A stretch of 64,000 bases of DNA from Poindextera sp036272595 (GCA_036272595.1 DATAYM010000086.1:1-64000), one strand, 5' to 3'. Shown: positions 35,883-44,640, numbered from the stretch's first letter. Notes: generated by a model from the sequence alone, not told the origin. Program-made: numbers and translations.

Positions 35883-36689
35883 ATGGCGAACCTGCGTGTC
35901 CGGCCCACCGTTCCCGAGGCCGACGGCCGCGTCATCGACATCACGCCGCAAAGCGCCGGCTGGCGCTATGTCGGCTTCCAGTTGCGGCGCCTTGCGGCCG
36001 GTAAGACGGTGGCCTTTTCTTTCCCCGACCGGGAAACCTGCGTGGTGGTGCTGGCCGGCAAGGCCGACATGACGGCGGGTGGCGAGGCCTTCGCCGGCGT
36101 CGGCGGCCGCGCCTCGGTGTTCGAGGACGCCGCGCCCGGCGCCGTCTATGTCCCGGCCGGCGTCGAAATCACCGTCGCCGCGGTCACCGACGCCGAGGTC
36201 GCCGTCTGCACCGCGCCGGGTTCGGGCGTCGGCGCGCCCCGGCGGATCCCCGCCGAAAGCATGACCCGCGAGGTCCGCGGCGTCGGGACCAACCAGCGCT
36301 TCGTGCGCAACATCCTGCCGGAGACCGAGGCTGCGGAAAGCCTGCTGGTGGTCGAGGCGCTGACTCCCGCCGGCCACTGGTCCAGCTATCCGCCGCACAA
36401 GCACGACACCGACACGCCGAACGACGAGACGGCGCTGGAGGAGACCTATTACCACCGCATCAACCCGCCCCAGGGCTTCGCCTTCCAGCGCGTCTATACC
36501 GAAGACCGCAGCCTCGACGAGACGGTCTGCGTCGAGGACGGCGACGTGGTGCTGGTGCCGCGCGGCTATCATCCGGTGGGCGCGCCGCACGGCTACGACC
36601 TCTATTATCTGAACGTCATGGCCGGCCCGAAGCGCCAGTGGATCTTCCACAACGACCCGGCCCACGCCTGGATCGTCGGCGGGAAATAG
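35883..36689 (+). CDS. iolB: 5-deoxy-glucuronate isomerase
   Basis: The product is 268 residues, the usual IolB length. It has a double cupin fold; the metal-binding His cluster is SSYPPHKHDTD, followed by ALEETYYHRINPPQGFAFQR and VLVPRGYHPVGAPHGYDLYYLNVMAGP. It converts 5-deoxy-D-glucuronate to 5-dehydro-2-deoxy-D-gluconate in myo-inositol breakdown. No other iol gene is in the window, so it is either a detached member of a split pathway or has a private role. The ATG follows GGCGGCGGAG. Confidence 0.93.
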   Translation: MANLRVRPTVPEADGRVIDITPQSAGWRYVGFQLRRLAAGKTVAFSFPDRETCVVVLAGKADMTAGGEAFAGVGGRASVFEDAAPGAVYVPAGVEITVAAVTDAEVAVCTAPGSGVGAPRRIPAESMTREVRGVGTNQRFVRNILPETEAAESLLVVEALTPAGHWSSYPPHKHDTDTPNDETALEETYYHRINPPQGFAFQRVYTEDRSLDETVCVEDGDVVLVPRGYHPVGAPHGYDLYYLNVMAGPKRQWIFHNDPAHAWIVGGK

Positions 36690-36984
36690 CGGCACGGCCC
36701 AGCCGCTCCGGCGAATCGATTTGCTGCGACGCAGCACCGCGAGCCCCTGTTCGAGGCGCACGTCAAGCGCATATCTAATAAGGACTCTGCGTAAGTTTCG
36801 TACTGCAACTGACCAGGTTTCCGGCACGGCATAGTGCGCCGCAGCATTTCCCGGCGAATTCACCAGATACCGATTGCGCCGCGCCCTGAACCACCGCATC
36901 AGGTCGCCAACGACCAGTGACAGAGTCTTCAGGAAGCGTTCGGGCGAGGGGTTTCCTCAAACCTCAAGTCTGGAAAAAACCATC
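36690..36984. other. Spacer of lower GC between iolB and the UrcA-like gene
   Basis: About 295 bases with no convincing frame on either strand. The stretch GCATATCTAATAAGGAC (36768-36784) is AT-rich compared with the surroundings and may hold the promoter of the next gene. No repeat family is present. Confidence 0.45.
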
Positions 36985-37266
36985 ATGTTTCGCACTACGG
37001 CGCTTGCTCTCGCCATCGGCGCGCTGGCCCTTCCGGCCGTCGCGTCCACCAGCATCACCGTCAGCCTCTCGGGCCTGAACGCCAGGACCGCTCACACCGC
37101 GATCGTCCGGGCCGCCCAGACCGCCTGCAGGACCGAACTCCGTGACGATAGCCCGCTCCAACTCTCCTATGACTGGACCGAATGCCTGACCGGCGCCATC
37201 GCCGGCGCCGAAGCCAACATGCCGAAGGAGGCCAGCCTGACCCAGCCGCGCCTGGCCAGCCGCTAG
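36985..37266 (+). CDS. Small exported protein, UrcA-like
   Basis: The product is 93 residues with a clear signal peptide (MFRTTALALAIGALALPAVA, cleavage near ASTS). The mature part has two Cys (TACRTE and TECLTG) about 20 residues apart and begins SITVSLSGLNARTAH. Layout and size resemble the UrcA family of small periplasmic alphaproteobacterial proteins of unknown function, but the match is by pattern only. Hypothetical exported protein is the safe reading. It is followed by a palindromic hairpin before the convergent glycosyltransferase. Confidence 0.65.
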   Translation: MFRTTALALAIGALALPAVASTSITVSLSGLNARTAHTAIVRAAQTACRTELRDDSPLQLSYDWTECLTGAIAGAEANMPKEASLTQPRLASR

Positions 37267-37315
37267 CAGCGTGGTCCGCGCGGGCGCGGCCAAAACCGCG
37301 GCAGCCGTTTCTGAT

Positions 37316-37344
37316 CCTTCTCCCCTCCGTGGGGGGAAGGATAT
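37316..37344. terminator. Strong hairpin between convergent genes
   Basis: ATCCTTCTCCCC-TCCGT-GGGGGGAAGGAT forms a stem of about 12 bp with a 5-base loop and one mismatch. It lies between the stops of the UrcA-like gene and the convergent glycosyltransferase; it may terminate both, although there is no long U tract. Confidence 0.6.
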
Positions 37345-37358
37345 CGCTCTGGCCAGGC

Positions 37359-38219
37359 TCAACCGGCCAGCACCGCCTTGATGGCGCCGTACCGATACGA
37401 CGTGTGCCGATCGGTGTTGTCGAGCGAGAAGGTCATGTCCTTGGTCGCGCCGGTCAGGTGCACGATGTTGATCTCTTCATAGGGATAGGTCGGGGCGACC
37501 AGCCGTTTCGACTTCAGGTTCAGGCCCGGCTGAGCCGCGTGGACCATCCAGTTGTTGATCGCCCGCAGCGGGTGGACTGACAGCCGGCCGCCGGCGATCA
37601 GCCGGTGCAGCGGCACCTGGTCGGAATAGTAGAGTTGCGGCGAGCGCGCGATCAGGTCGTGGACCTCGGCGAGCGCCTCCCGCCAGAGCGGCCAGAGCGG
37701 CGAGTCGGCCCGGGCGGCGAAAACCCCGGCGTTGAACATCGGCAGGGCGACGTGCCTGACCGCGTCGTCCGGGCCGTAGAGCCCGCGGTACAGGGACAGC
37801 AGGCGCTCGGACGGTATGGTCATACGGTAGTAGCTGGGATCCAGTTCCGGATGGGCGCACAGGTCGAGGAACCGCGCGCTCTCGACGATCTGATCCAGGC
37901 CGGAGCGGTTCTGCACCCAGGTGTCGCCGTCCAGCCAGACATAGGTCTCGTAGCCGGGGAAGAACTCCGGAAGGCGCGGCTTGATCGCCAGGCAGGCAAG
38001 CCGGAAGCCCCGGGGCGGGTTGGCGGAAAAGCCGCTGTCGGCGACGTGGGCCACATCGTCGACGGCGGCCGCGATCTGCGCGGGGACCACGCCGTCGCCG
38101 ACATGCACGAAGCCCACCGCCAACCCCTCCCGGCCGGCTTCACCGAGCGAGGTCAGGAGGTCGCTGACCAGGTCATAGTGGGCGCTGTCGCAGCCCGTGA
38201 CGACAATGACCTTCGGCAC
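37359..38219 (-). CDS. Putative glycosyltransferase (nucleotide-sugar transferase fold)
   Basis: The product is 286 residues, cytoplasmic. The N-terminus VIVVTGCDSAHYDLVSDLL leads into a Rossmann-like half. YVWLDGDTWVQ (about 95-105) provides a DxD-type metal/nucleotide-sugar motif. FNAGVFAARADSPLW and YYSDQVPLHRLI resemble family 8-type transferases. INIVHLTGATKDM near the end supplies a His often used for the diphosphate. The start is GTG at 38219. No polysaccharide cluster surrounds it, so the acceptor is unknown. It is divergent from the VOC gene. Confidence 0.6.
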   Translation of the reverse strand: MPKVIVVTGCDSAHYDLVSDLLTSLGEAGREGLAVGFVHVGDGVVPAQIAAAVDDVAHVADSGFSANPPRGFRLACLAIKPRLPEFFPGYETYVWLDGDTWVQNRSGLDQIVESARFLDLCAHPELDPSYYRMTIPSERLLSLYRGLYGPDDAVRHVALPMFNAGVFAARADSPLWPLWREALAEVHDLIARSPQLYYSDQVPLHRLIAGGRLSVHPLRAINNWMVHAAQPGLNLKSKRLVAPTYPYEEINIVHLTGATKDMTFSLDNTDRHTSYRYGAIKAVLAG

Positions 38220-38388
38220 ACGGGACCCGCTGGTTGGGATGGATCGGCGAGACTACGCAGCTTCGCCGCACAGGTTCAATCCAATCCGGCTCGGCGCCGG
38301 AAGGGCCGGACTGGAAGCCCCGTCGGCGCTGGAAGCGCGCGGTCGCGGCGCCTATCTCCAGGGCTTGAGCCGCCTTGAGGAGCTTCCA

Positions 38389-38841
38389 ATGGCCGAAACC
38401 CGGAAAGCCCGCGCCGTCGGGTTCAATCACGTGGCGCTGGAGGTCGGCGATATCGACGAAGCGCTGGCCTTCTACGGCCGCCTGTTCAGCTTCGAGCTGC
38501 GCGGCAAGAGCGACGGCATGGCCTTCATCGACCTGGGCGACCAGTTCCTCGCCCTGCAGCGGGGCCGCACGCAGCCGGCCGACGACGGCCGCCATTTCGG
38601 CTTGGTGGTCGACGACCGCGACGCCGTGCGCCAAGCCCTGGCCGAGGCCGGCGTCGAGGTGCTGCCCGGCCGCTTCCTCGACTTCTACGACCCCTGGGGC
38701 AACCGCTTCGAGATCGTCGACTACGCCGACATCCAGTTCTCCAAGGCCCCGAACGTGCTCCGCGGCATGGGGCTCAGCGGCCTTGAAAAAAGCAAGGCGG
38801 CGATCGAGGAACTCGCCGAAAAGGGCATGGCGCCGGACTGA
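38389..38841 (+). CDS. VOC-family (glyoxalase/bleomycin resistance-like) protein
   Basis: The product is 150 residues. There are two beta-alpha-beta-beta-beta modules: VGFNHVALEVGDIDEALAFYGRLF at the start (metal-ligand His) and FGLVVDDRDAVRQALAEAGVEVL in the middle. FLDFYDPWGNRFEIVDY carries the second-site Glu. It may be a metalloenzyme such as a lyase, epimerase or dioxygenase, or a binding protein; substrate unknown. The ATG at 38389 follows GAGGAGCTTCCA, an excellent ribosome site, and is preferred over upstream frame extensions. Confidence 0.82.
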   Translation: MAETRKARAVGFNHVALEVGDIDEALAFYGRLFSFELRGKSDGMAFIDLGDQFLALQRGRTQPADDGRHFGLVVDDRDAVRQALAEAGVEVLPGRFLDFYDPWGNRFEIVDYADIQFSKAPNVLRGMGLSGLEKSKAAIEELAEKGMAPD

Positions 38842-38945
38842 GGCGCCGCCGGCGTCCTTGCGGGCTTCACTTCGAAGGATAGGGCCCTGGCGGCAGCCCC
38901 TGATCCGGGGTGGCGGCGGCCAGATGGTCCTGCATGGTCCAGGGC

Positions 38946-39860
38946 CTAGACGGTCAGCACCACCTTGCCGTGGGGATGCTGGTCTTCCAGGAAGCGGTGG
39001 GCGTCGGCGGCCTGCGCCAACGGAAAGGTTCTGGCCACCTCCACCTTGACCTTTCCGGCGTCGATCAGCCCGGCGATGCGGCGCAGTTCGGCGCCGTTCG
39101 GGACGGCCATGTAGCGCTCCGCCTTCAGGTGTTTTTCCGCCGCCCGCGCCTTGTCGGGCTCCTGCACGGTCGAGATCAGCGTCCCGCCGTCCTTCAGCAC
39201 CGCATAGGAGCGGGTCTGGGTGTCGCCGCCGATCAGGTCGTAGACCAGGTCGATGTCGTGGGCGACGTCCTCGAACCTCTGCCGCTCGTAGTCGATCGCC
39301 TCGTCGGCGCCGTAGCCGCGCACCGTCTCCAGGCCATCGCCGGACGCCGTGGCGAAGACGTAGGCGCCGGCGTCCTTGGCGAACTGCACGGCGAAGCCGC
39401 CGACCCCGCCGGAGCCGCCGTGGATCAGCACCCGCTGGCCCGCCTTCAGGCCACCGTGGTCGAACAGGCCCTGCCAGGCGGTGGTGGCGGCCAGCGGCAC
39501 CGCCGCGGCGGCGACCATGTCGAGCGTCTCCGGCTTCGGCGCCGCGCCCCCGGGGACGACGCCGGCATATTCGGCATAGCCGCCGTCCGCCCAGTCGAGA
39601 TGGGCGTAGACCTCGTCGCCGACCTTGAAATCGCCGGCTGCACTCTCGACGACGCCGGCGACGTCGCGGCCGAGGGTGATCGGCAGGTCCGCCTCGGTCA
39701 CCCGCGGATAACCGCCGCGGCGGATCTTGTAATCCACCGGGTTGACGCTGGCCGCCGCCACCCGGATCAGCATCTTGCCGCCCTCGGTCGAGGGTCGGTC
39801 GATCTCGTCCAGCTGCAGGACCTCGGGACCGCCGAAACGGTGGATGCGGACGGCTTTCAT
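38946..39860 (-). CDS. NADPH:quinone reductase-like zinc-independent alcohol dehydrogenase family protein
   Basis: The product is 304 residues of the medium-chain dehydrogenase fold. The N-terminus MKAVRIHRFGGPEVLQLDE is typical of quinone oxidoreductases. ASVNPVDYKIRRGGYP follows, then the nucleotide loop VLIHGGSGGVGGFAVQFAK. The catalytic zinc ligands of true alcohol dehydrogenases are absent. It probably reduces quinones or enones with NADPH. The ATG at 39860 has CAGGAGCCTCCG before it. It is separate from the glycerol operon downstream of it on the plus-coordinate side. Confidence 0.88.
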   Translation of the reverse strand: MKAVRIHRFGGPEVLQLDEIDRPSTEGGKMLIRVAAASVNPVDYKIRRGGYPRVTEADLPITLGRDVAGVVESAAGDFKVGDEVYAHLDWADGGYAEYAGVVPGGAAPKPETLDMVAAAAVPLAATTAWQGLFDHGGLKAGQRVLIHGGSGGVGGFAVQFAKDAGAYVFATASGDGLETVRGYGADEAIDYERQRFEDVAHDIDLVYDLIGGDTQTRSYAVLKDGGTLISTVQEPDKARAAEKHLKAERYMAVPNGAELRRIAGLIDAGKVKVEVARTFPLAQAADAHRFLEDQHPHGKVVLTV

Positions 39861-39918
39861 CGGAGGCTCCTGGCTTCGCCTGGATAACGGCGGCCCGACG
39901 TCCGGCGTTCCTTTCGGC

Positions 39919-41355
39919 TCAGCGATAGACCTGCGCCCGCCAGGCCTCGTGGCGGGCGGTCGCCTCGTCGGCGCGGATGCGCGGCTCGAACAGCCGGTCG
40001 TGACGGGTGAAGGCGGCGGCCTCGACGTCGCCGAGCAGACCGACCCCGCGGCCGGCGGCGATCGCCGCGCCGGCGGCGGCCGCGTCCCGCAGGGCATGGC
40101 GGGCCACCGGCAGGCCGGTGATGTCGGCCTGGGCCTGCAGCAGCGTATCGCTGGCCGCCAGACCGCCGTCGGCCTTCAGCGCCGTCGGCTTCGGCAGCTC
40201 GGTCGATGCGGCGATATGGTCGAGGATTTCCCGCACCCGGAAGGCGACCCCCTCCAGGGCGGCGCGGGCGATCTCGGCCGGCCCGGTGGCGCCGCTGAGG
40301 CCGTTCAGGACCGCCCGGCGCGACGGGTCGCCGTGCGGCGCCCCGAGGCCGTGCAGGGCCGGCAGGAAGGCGACGCCGCCGGCGTCCGCCGCCGAAGCCG
40401 CCAGCGCCTCGAAGGCGGTGTGGTCGCCCAGCCGCATGGTCCGCCGCAGCCAGTCCACCGCCGCGCCGGCGGAAAACACCATGCCCTCCAGGCAGAACCG
40501 CGTCTCGCCCGCCACATGGGAGACCACGAACGGCGGGGTGGACATGCCGGCGAACACGAAGCCGCCGCCGGTGCCGGCGTCCAGCGTGGCCGAGGTGCCG
40601 TAGGTGACCTTGACCGCGCCGGCGGTCTCGGCGCCGTGGCCGATCAGGGCGCTCTGCTGGTCGGCGACGATGGCGGCGACCGGAATCTCGGCGCCGATGA
40701 CCGCGCGCGCGGTGGTCCCGATCGGTCCCCAGGTATCGACCAGCTTCGGCAGGATGGATTCATCCAGGCCCTGCAGCCCGAGCAGGGCGCGGTTCCAGCC
40801 CAGGCTGCCCAGGTCCAGATACCCCGTGGGCCAAGCCTGGCTGCGGTCGGTGGCGTGGACGCCGCCGGTCAGCTTCCAGACCAGGAAGGCGTCGATATTG
40901 CCCACCGCGAGCCGTCCGGCCGCGGCCAGCGCCTGGGCGTCCGGAATGCCTGCGAGCAGCGCCTCCAGCTTGGCGGCGGCCTGCTGCGGGGCGATGGCGT
41001 AGCCGGCCGCCCGCAGCGCCTCGGCCCGCTCGGTCCCGCGCAGGTCGCTCCAGACGATCATCGGCCCGAGCGTCCGGCCGTTGCTCTTGTCCCAGGCGAC
41101 CAGGCTGGTGCGCTGGGTGGTGACGCCGATCGCCGCCAGGTCGGCCGGTTCGCGCCCCGCCGCCGCCAGCGCCATGCGGGTCAGCCGCAGGACGCGCCGC
41201 CAGATCGCCCTGGCGTCCTGCTCGACCCGACCGGGCGCCGGCGAGACCGAGCGGACCGGCGCCGAGGCGCGCGCCACCAACTCGCCGCCGGCCGAGAACA
41301 GGCACGCGCGCGCTGTGGTGGTGCCGGCGTCGATGGCCAGCAAAAGCTCAGGCAT
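39919..41355 (-). CDS. FGGY-family carbohydrate kinase, glycerol kinase-like
   Basis: The product is 478 residues. The N-terminal ATPase fold starts LLLAIDAGTTTARACLFSAGG; VTTQRTSLVAWDKSNG and VWSDLRG follow in the sugar domain. VADQQSALIGHGAETAGAVKVTYGTSA is the FGGY hinge region, and LKADGGLAASDTLLQAQADI is the C-terminal FGGY signature. Sequence and operon partners (glpD, alkyl-DHAP-synthase-like enzyme) point to glycerol, dihydroxyacetone or an alkylglycerol as substrate. Length is a little short of the ~500 of canonical GlpK. The start overlaps the upstream stop by eight bases. Confidence 0.85.
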   Translation of the reverse strand: MPELLLAIDAGTTTARACLFSAGGELVARASAPVRSVSPAPGRVEQDARAIWRRVLRLTRMALAAAGREPADLAAIGVTTQRTSLVAWDKSNGRTLGPMIVWSDLRGTERAEALRAAGYAIAPQQAAAKLEALLAGIPDAQALAAAGRLAVGNIDAFLVWKLTGGVHATDRSQAWPTGYLDLGSLGWNRALLGLQGLDESILPKLVDTWGPIGTTARAVIGAEIPVAAIVADQQSALIGHGAETAGAVKVTYGTSATLDAGTGGGFVFAGMSTPPFVVSHVAGETRFCLEGMVFSAGAAVDWLRRTMRLGDHTAFEALAASAADAGGVAFLPALHGLGAPHGDPSRRAVLNGLSGATGPAEIARAALEGVAFRVREILDHIAASTELPKPTALKADGGLAASDTLLQAQADITGLPVARHALRDAAAAGAAIAAGRGVGLLGDVEAAAFTRHDRLFEPRIRADEATARHEAWRAQVYR

Positions 41356-42745
41356 CGGGGACGAGCACGCCGGGGTTCATGATCCCGTTCGGGTCGATCG
41401 CCTGCTTGACGGCGCGCAGCAGCGCCGCGCCGGTCGCGCCCAGCTCCCGCTCCATATAGCCGCGCCGCGCCCGGCCGATGCCGTGGTGGTGCGAGAGGCT
41501 GCCGCCGTGGCGCTCGGTGGCCTCGAGAATCCGTTTCCACGCCTCGAAATAGGCGCTCTCCATGTCCGCCGGGTCCTGCGGCAGCACCGCGAAGGTGAAG
41601 TAGAGATTGAGCCCGCTGCGATAGACGTGGGAGCTGTGCGCCGAGGCGGCGAGGCAGCCGGGGATTTCCTTCAGGCTGGTCACCGCGTCGACATAGACGG
41701 ACTCGATGCGGTCCCAGGCTGCGGACACTTCGACCGTGTCGGCGACCATGTTGCGATCGAGGATGGAGTCCCACGGCGGCACGGTGTTGCGGTGGTCCAG
41801 CCAGTGCTCGACGATGTCGGCGGGCGCGGGCGCGATCTCCATCCTCGCCGCCAGCGCCGCCAGCGCCGCCGCCTCGGCCTCGACCAGGGCCGCTGGCCCC
41901 TCGTGCACCATCAGGATGACGCACCTGGTCAGGCGGCCGTCCAGCCGGCGGCTTTCGCGCTCGTCGTACTGGCGCACCACCGGCGGGGTCCAGCCGGACT
42001 GGATCATCTCCCGCTGGAAGGCGAAACCGGTGCGCATGTCCGGGGCCTCGAAGGCCGAAAGGGCGCGGGCTTCCGGCGCCCGGCGTAGCGAAAAGGTGAC
42101 GCCGGTGACCACCCCGAGCGTCCCTTCCGAACCCATGATCAGGTTGCGCAGGTCCGGCCCGGCCGAGGCGCGCGGGCCCTTGCCCAGCACGACGAGGTCG
42201 CCGTTCGGCAGCACCGCCTCGATGGAATGGACGATGTCCTCGATATTGCCATAGGCGGTGGAGAACTGGCCGGAGGCGCGGGTGGCGATCCAGCCGCCGA
42301 CGCTGCTGATGGCCACCGACTGCGGCCAGTGCCCGATGGTCAGGCCCCGCGCCGCGACGGCGGCCTCGGCCTGCGCGCCGTTCTTGCCGGCGTCGAACGC
42401 GGCCAAGAGGTTGACCGGATCGATGGAGCGGACGCTGTCCATCGCCGACATGTCCAGCAGGAGGGCGTCGGTGCGGGCGACGACGCCGCCGACCACGCCG
42501 CTGCCCAGGCCGAACGGGATCACCGGGGTCCCGCGCGCGTTGGCCAGGCGCAGGGTCGCCTGCACGTCCGCGACCGAGCGCGGCCGCACCACCGCGGCAG
42601 GACGCGGGGCGCGAGCCTCGCCCCGGTCGCGCAAATGGCTGACCATCCAATAGTCGTGGCGGCGCTCGTCCAGCCGCGCCGGATCGGTCACCACCTGCGC
42701 CTCGTCGAGGGCCTGGCGCAGGGCCTCGATGGTCGGATTGGTCAT
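41348..42745 (-). CDS. FAD-linked oxidase, alkyldihydroxyacetone-phosphate synthase-like
   Basis: The product is 465 residues. The FAD-binding PP-loop domain has PFGLGSGVVGG, SVGGWIATRASGQFSTAYGNIEDIV and LIMGSEGTLGVVTGV. The C-terminal segment SLSHHHGIGRARRGYM carries the triple-His motif of alkyl-DHAP synthase, which exchanges an acyl for an alkyl chain on dihydroxyacetone phosphate to begin ether-lipid synthesis. Lactate/glycolate oxidases of this superfamily lack that exact motif. It lies between glpD and a glycerol-type kinase, with four- and eight-base overlaps. An ether-lipid or alkylglycerol role is therefore suggested but not proven. Start ATG at 42745. Confidence 0.8.
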   Translation of the reverse strand: MTNPTIEALRQALDEAQVVTDPARLDERRHDYWMVSHLRDRGEARAPRPAAVVRPRSVADVQATLRLANARGTPVIPFGLGSGVVGGVVARTDALLLDMSAMDSVRSIDPVNLLAAFDAGKNGAQAEAAVAARGLTIGHWPQSVAISSVGGWIATRASGQFSTAYGNIEDIVHSIEAVLPNGDLVVLGKGPRASAGPDLRNLIMGSEGTLGVVTGVTFSLRRAPEARALSAFEAPDMRTGFAFQREMIQSGWTPPVVRQYDERESRRLDGRLTRCVILMVHEGPAALVEAEAAALAALAARMEIAPAPADIVEHWLDHRNTVPPWDSILDRNMVADTVEVSAAWDRIESVYVDAVTSLKEIPGCLAASAHSSHVYRSGLNLYFTFAVLPQDPADMESAYFEAWKRILEATERHGGSLSHHHGIGRARRGYMERELGATGAALLRAVKQAIDPNGIMNPGVLVPDA

Positions 42746-44367
42746 GCGGTCTCGGCTCCCACGGGCGCCACGGCCCTGATTTCGGCAAGCGCCTCGGCGC
42801 GAAGGCCGCGGCAATGGTCGATCTGGCGGCGGCCTTCGTCGGCCGTCCAGCCCAGCAGCGGCGCCATGGCCTGGGCGGCGGCGTCCAGGGCCGGGAAGGC
42901 CGGATCGAGGTCGAACCAGGCCCGCGCGCTCCGTCGCACCCAGTAGTCCTCCAGGGTCAGCGCGCCCTCGTGCAGCACCGCGTGCGTTGCCTCCGCCGCC
43001 GCGCCGTCGCCCGCCGCATCGGCTTCCGAGCCGTACAACCCGACGCGCCGCGCCGCCGTGTCGGGGTCCGCGCCGGCCGCGACCAGCGCGCGAACGGCGG
43101 CCGCGGGGTCGACGTCGCCGCCGGGCAGGGGCTGCTCGGCGGTGCGGCTCCTGGCCGGTTTGCGGCCGAGGGTCTGCTCGATCTGGTCGACCACCCGCTC
43201 GGCCATCCTGCGGTAGGCGGTCAGCTTGCCGCCGGCGATGGACAGCACCCCGGCCGGACCGGTCCACAGCTCGTCCTTGCGCGAGATGTCCGAGGCCGAC
43301 TTGCCGTCTTCGCCCACCAGCGGCCGCACCCCCGACCAGGCCGAGGCGATGTCGGCGCGGGTCAGCGGCCGCACCCGGAACCACTCGGCGACGCCGGCCA
43401 GCAGATAGTCGGCGTCGGCGCGGGTGATCTCCGGCCAGTCCTCGGTGGCCGGATGGAAGGTGTCGGTGGTGCCGATGTAAGTCGTCTTACCCTTCGGCAC
43501 CGCAAAGATGCTGCGCCGGTCGGGAGCCGGGAAGATGACGGTGCGCGAGACCGGCAGCGCGTCGCGCGGGACCACCAGGTGCACGCCCTTGGTCAGCTTC
43601 AGCCGGCCGGCGGCGTCCGGCGCCTCCAGGGCGCGGATCGCGTCGACCCAGGGTCCGGCGGCGTTGACGAGCACGCGCCCGGTCACGTGCGCCGTCCGCG
43701 CGCCGGCGCCGGGCAGGGTGTCGCGGACGGCGACGCCGACGGCGCGGCCGTTGTCGGCGAGCATGGCCTCGACGGCGCAATAGTTGGCGACTGTCGCGCC
43801 GCTGGCGGCGGCGCTGCGCACATTGGTCAGGGTCAGCCGCGCGTCGTCGGTAAGATATTCCGGATAGACCACCGCCCCGGCCAGGCCGTCGGCCCTGACC
43901 GCCGGCTCGTTGGCCTCGAGCTCGGCATGGGACCAGACCTCGTGCTTGCGGCTCTTCGGCACGCCGCCGAGCTTTTCGAAGGTCCAGAGTCCCGCGCGCA
44001 GCTTGGCGATGGTGGCGCCGGTCTTGGCGGGCATGACGAAGGGGGTCTCGCGGGCCAGGTGCGGGGCGATGGCCTGGACGATCTTCCGCTCCGAGGCCGC
44101 CTCGCGCACCAGGGCGATGTCGCCCATCGGCAGGTAGCGCAGGCCGCCATGGATCATCTTCGACGAACGGCTGCTGGTCCCGGAGCCGAAGTCCCGCGCC
44201 TCGACCAGGGCGACGCTCAAGCCGCGCATGGCCGCATCGCGCGCCACCCCGGCCCCGGTGATGCCGCCGCCGATCACCACCACGTCGAAGGCCTGGGCGG
44301 CCAGGGCCTCGAACAGCCGGTCGCGCCCGCGCAGGTCGAGCGATCCTGGTCCTTGCGCCACCGGCAT
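42742..44367 (-). CDS. glpD: Glycerol-3-phosphate dehydrogenase, FAD-dependent
   Basis: The product is 541 residues, the normal GlpD length. The FAD motif is FDVVVIGGGITGAGVARDAAMRGLSVALVE, followed by DFGSGTSSRSSKMIHGGLRYLP, the GlpD signature. LVNAAGPWVDAIR and GVHLVVPRD lie in the middle; TTYIGTTDTFH and LSIAGGKLTAYRRMAE follow, with the C-terminal DAO_C domain. It oxidises glycerol-3-phosphate to dihydroxyacetone phosphate at the membrane, passing electrons to quinone. It is the first gene of the three-gene operon and its product could supply the substrate of the next enzyme. Confidence 0.95.
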   Translation of the reverse strand: MPVAQGPGSLDLRGRDRLFEALAAQAFDVVVIGGGITGAGVARDAAMRGLSVALVEARDFGSGTSSRSSKMIHGGLRYLPMGDIALVREAASERKIVQAIAPHLARETPFVMPAKTGATIAKLRAGLWTFEKLGGVPKSRKHEVWSHAELEANEPAVRADGLAGAVVYPEYLTDDARLTLTNVRSAAASGATVANYCAVEAMLADNGRAVGVAVRDTLPGAGARTAHVTGRVLVNAAGPWVDAIRALEAPDAAGRLKLTKGVHLVVPRDALPVSRTVIFPAPDRRSIFAVPKGKTTYIGTTDTFHPATEDWPEITRADADYLLAGVAEWFRVRPLTRADIASAWSGVRPLVGEDGKSASDISRKDELWTGPAGVLSIAGGKLTAYRRMAERVVDQIEQTLGRKPARSRTAEQPLPGGDVDPAAAVRALVAAGADPDTAARRVGLYGSEADAAGDGAAAEATHAVLHEGALTLEDYWVRRSARAWFDLDPAFPALDAAAQAMAPLLGWTADEGRRQIDHCRGLRAEALAEIRAVAPVGAETA

Positions 44368-44447
44368 CCTCCCGTCGAGCTTCCCCCGCCCAGTCCTCTA
44401 GACCGGGCGGCCCGCGCTTGCGAGAGGCGCCGCCGGCGCCCTTGCCG

Positions 44448-44585
44448 TCAGCTCCAGGGAATCACCTGGCAGACCAGCACCGCGGCGATGGCCAGAACCA
44501 CGATGGCGAAAGGCAGCGCCGCGATCGACGTCCAGCTTGCGGACCAGTGGAAATGCGGTCCGTGGAACATGTGGCCGGTTGGCAT
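44448..44585 (-). CDS. 45-residue His-rich small membrane protein
   Basis: A short frame starting ATG 44585 and ending TGA 44450-44448. It is preceded by a perfect AAGGAGG ribosome-binding site seven bases before the ATG, which is the main reason to call it. The N-terminus MPTGHMFHGPHFHW has four His in nine residues; a hydrophobic helix SIAALPFAIVVLAIAAVLVCQVI follows (about 20-42). It is probably a single-span membrane peptide with a possible metal-binding head. No family is recognised. Two palindromes lie directly upstream. It is on the same strand as uxuB upstream and glpD downstream, but has its own apparent promoter region. Confidence 0.65.
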   Translation of the reverse strand: MPTGHMFHGPHFHWSASWTSIAALPFAIVVLAIAAVLVCQVIPWS

Positions 44586-44607
44586 CGTGGTCCTCCTTAC
44601 GCGAGGC

Positions 44608-44640
44608 TTTCCATATGGAAACAATGTATCATGGCATGAT
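44608..44640. promoter_or_regulatory. Two palindromes upstream of the small membrane protein
   Basis: TTTCCATATGGAAA (44608-44621) is a perfect 14-bp palindrome and ATCATG-G-CATGAT (44628-44640) a perfect 6+1+6 inverted repeat. Both lie in an AT-rich island within 60 bases of the small gene's start and are good candidates for operators of a dimeric regulator such as a GntR or LacI type; none is encoded nearby. Confidence 0.5.

Noticed and set aside
38262..38300. GGTTCAATCC-like string resembling a tRNA T-loop
   Set aside because: No acceptor, D or anticodon stems can be formed around it.
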